A stretch of DNA of 16,933 bases from positions 1 to 16,933 of the forward strand of contig CAXSEA010000060.1 of assembly GCA_964235675.1 (NCBI GenBank), given 5' to 3'. The DNA comes from CAXSEA01 sp964235675. Lineage in GTDB: Bacteria; Armatimonadota; Armatimonadia; Armatimonadales; Capsulimonadaceae. Positions 16,692-16,933 of the stretch are shown here, in pieces; positions within the stretch are counted from its first letter, which is position 1; each line of letters starts with the position of its first letter. The notes beneath the pieces are model-generated. The model did not search any database, was not told the DNA's origin, and saw nothing but the letters and a program-made list of their open reading frames with translations. A program made the position numbers and the translations under genes.

Positions 16692-16933
16692 GCCGCCAAG
16701 TTACCCGTTTGCCGCGAAACGATTGCTTCGCCGCCGGATCGACCTCTTAGGGAATAGGTTTTTCCGATCTCGGCGTTGCTGGATGTACTCCGCGGCAGCG
16801 TTCGCGGGGATAAGAATTGGATACAGCGTTCAGTGGCAATGCTCATTGAAAAAACCTGTAACGGACAGCTAGGCAGCGCCTATGCTGATGCGGGAACTGA
16901 TCTCACTGTGCTGAGCGTTTCCGCCGGTGAACA
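16692..16933. other. 242-base end region without a firm gene
   Basis: This stretch lies upstream of the mscS-type gene and should contain its promoter, but no convincing -35/-10 pair was found on the minus strand. On the plus strand one frame is open from 16758 to the window end. It contains an ATG at 16839, giving a product starting MLIEKTCNGQLGSAYADAG. There is no good ribosome binding site and I recognise no family. It might be the start of a gene continuing past the edge, or chance. Confidence 0.5.
16839..16933 (+). CDS. Possible partial gene running off the window edge (unrecognised)
   Basis: From the ATG at 16839 the frame is open to the last base (31 full codons). The reading begins MLIEKTCNGQ and continues TDLTVLSVSAGE. 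No Shine-Dalgarno, promoter or family motif supports it, and no stop is reached. Listed only because it could be the 5' end of a real gene. Confidence 0.15.
   Translation, partial: MLIEKTCNGQLGSAYADAGTDLTVLSVSAGE

Noticed and set aside
16758..16838. Upstream extension of the open frame at the window end
   Set aside because: No start codon with ribosome binding site and no recognisable protein similarity in this part.

Overview
The window is a GC-rich bacterial chromosome segment. The best lineage clue is the pair of prepilin-like proteins at 1463-3458. Their N-termini read GFTLIELLVVIAIIAILAA followed by LFPVFAQAREKARATSC, and both carry a C-terminal H-x9-DG motif. Large families of such proteins are typical of Armatimonadota (Capsulimonas/Fimbriimonas-like) and, more distantly, Planctomycetota. 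I infer an Armatimonadota-type host; the species cannot be named from sequence reading alone.

Left part (1-3540): a perfect 40-bp inverted repeat (1-129) intrudes into the 3' end of a LacI-type regulator gene on the minus strand. Divergent from it are two paralogous prepilin-like genes in tandem. Each is a self-contained unit with its own near-consensus promoter, a short G/C hairpin in the leader, and its own intrinsic terminator. The two promoter-leader cassettes are clearly related to each other.

Middle part (3590-8624): an exported type I pullulanase (alpha-glucan debranching enzyme) is followed by a translationally coupled pair, a YbdK-type carboxylate-amine ligase and an M20D amidohydrolase. 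One forms amide bonds and the other hydrolyses them. The LacI-type regulator near the pullulanase could control glucan use, but no operator was identified.

Right part (8644-16933): a large minus-strand SARP-like regulator (OmpR-type DNA-binding domain, BTAD, NB-ARC-type ATPase, TPR) is divergent from a membrane-bound hybrid histidine kinase (DUF4118, PAS, GAF, HisKA, HATPase, two receiver domains). The kinase gene overlaps by 4 bp a gene for a VC0807-type membrane protein. The roughly 280-bp divergent region holds several hairpins, and an extended -10 element so close to the kinase ATG that its mRNA is probably leaderless. An MscS-type mechanosensitive channel gene faces the VC0807 gene tail to tail. 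The last 242 bases hold no gene I can support firmly.

No clearly new multi-gene defence or biosynthetic system is visible. The points most worth a second look are the palindromic elements (1-129 and 12003-12038), the twin pilin expression cassettes, the probable leaderless kinase with a palindrome in its -35 zone, the ligase/hydrolase pair, and the kinase-VC0807 coupling.
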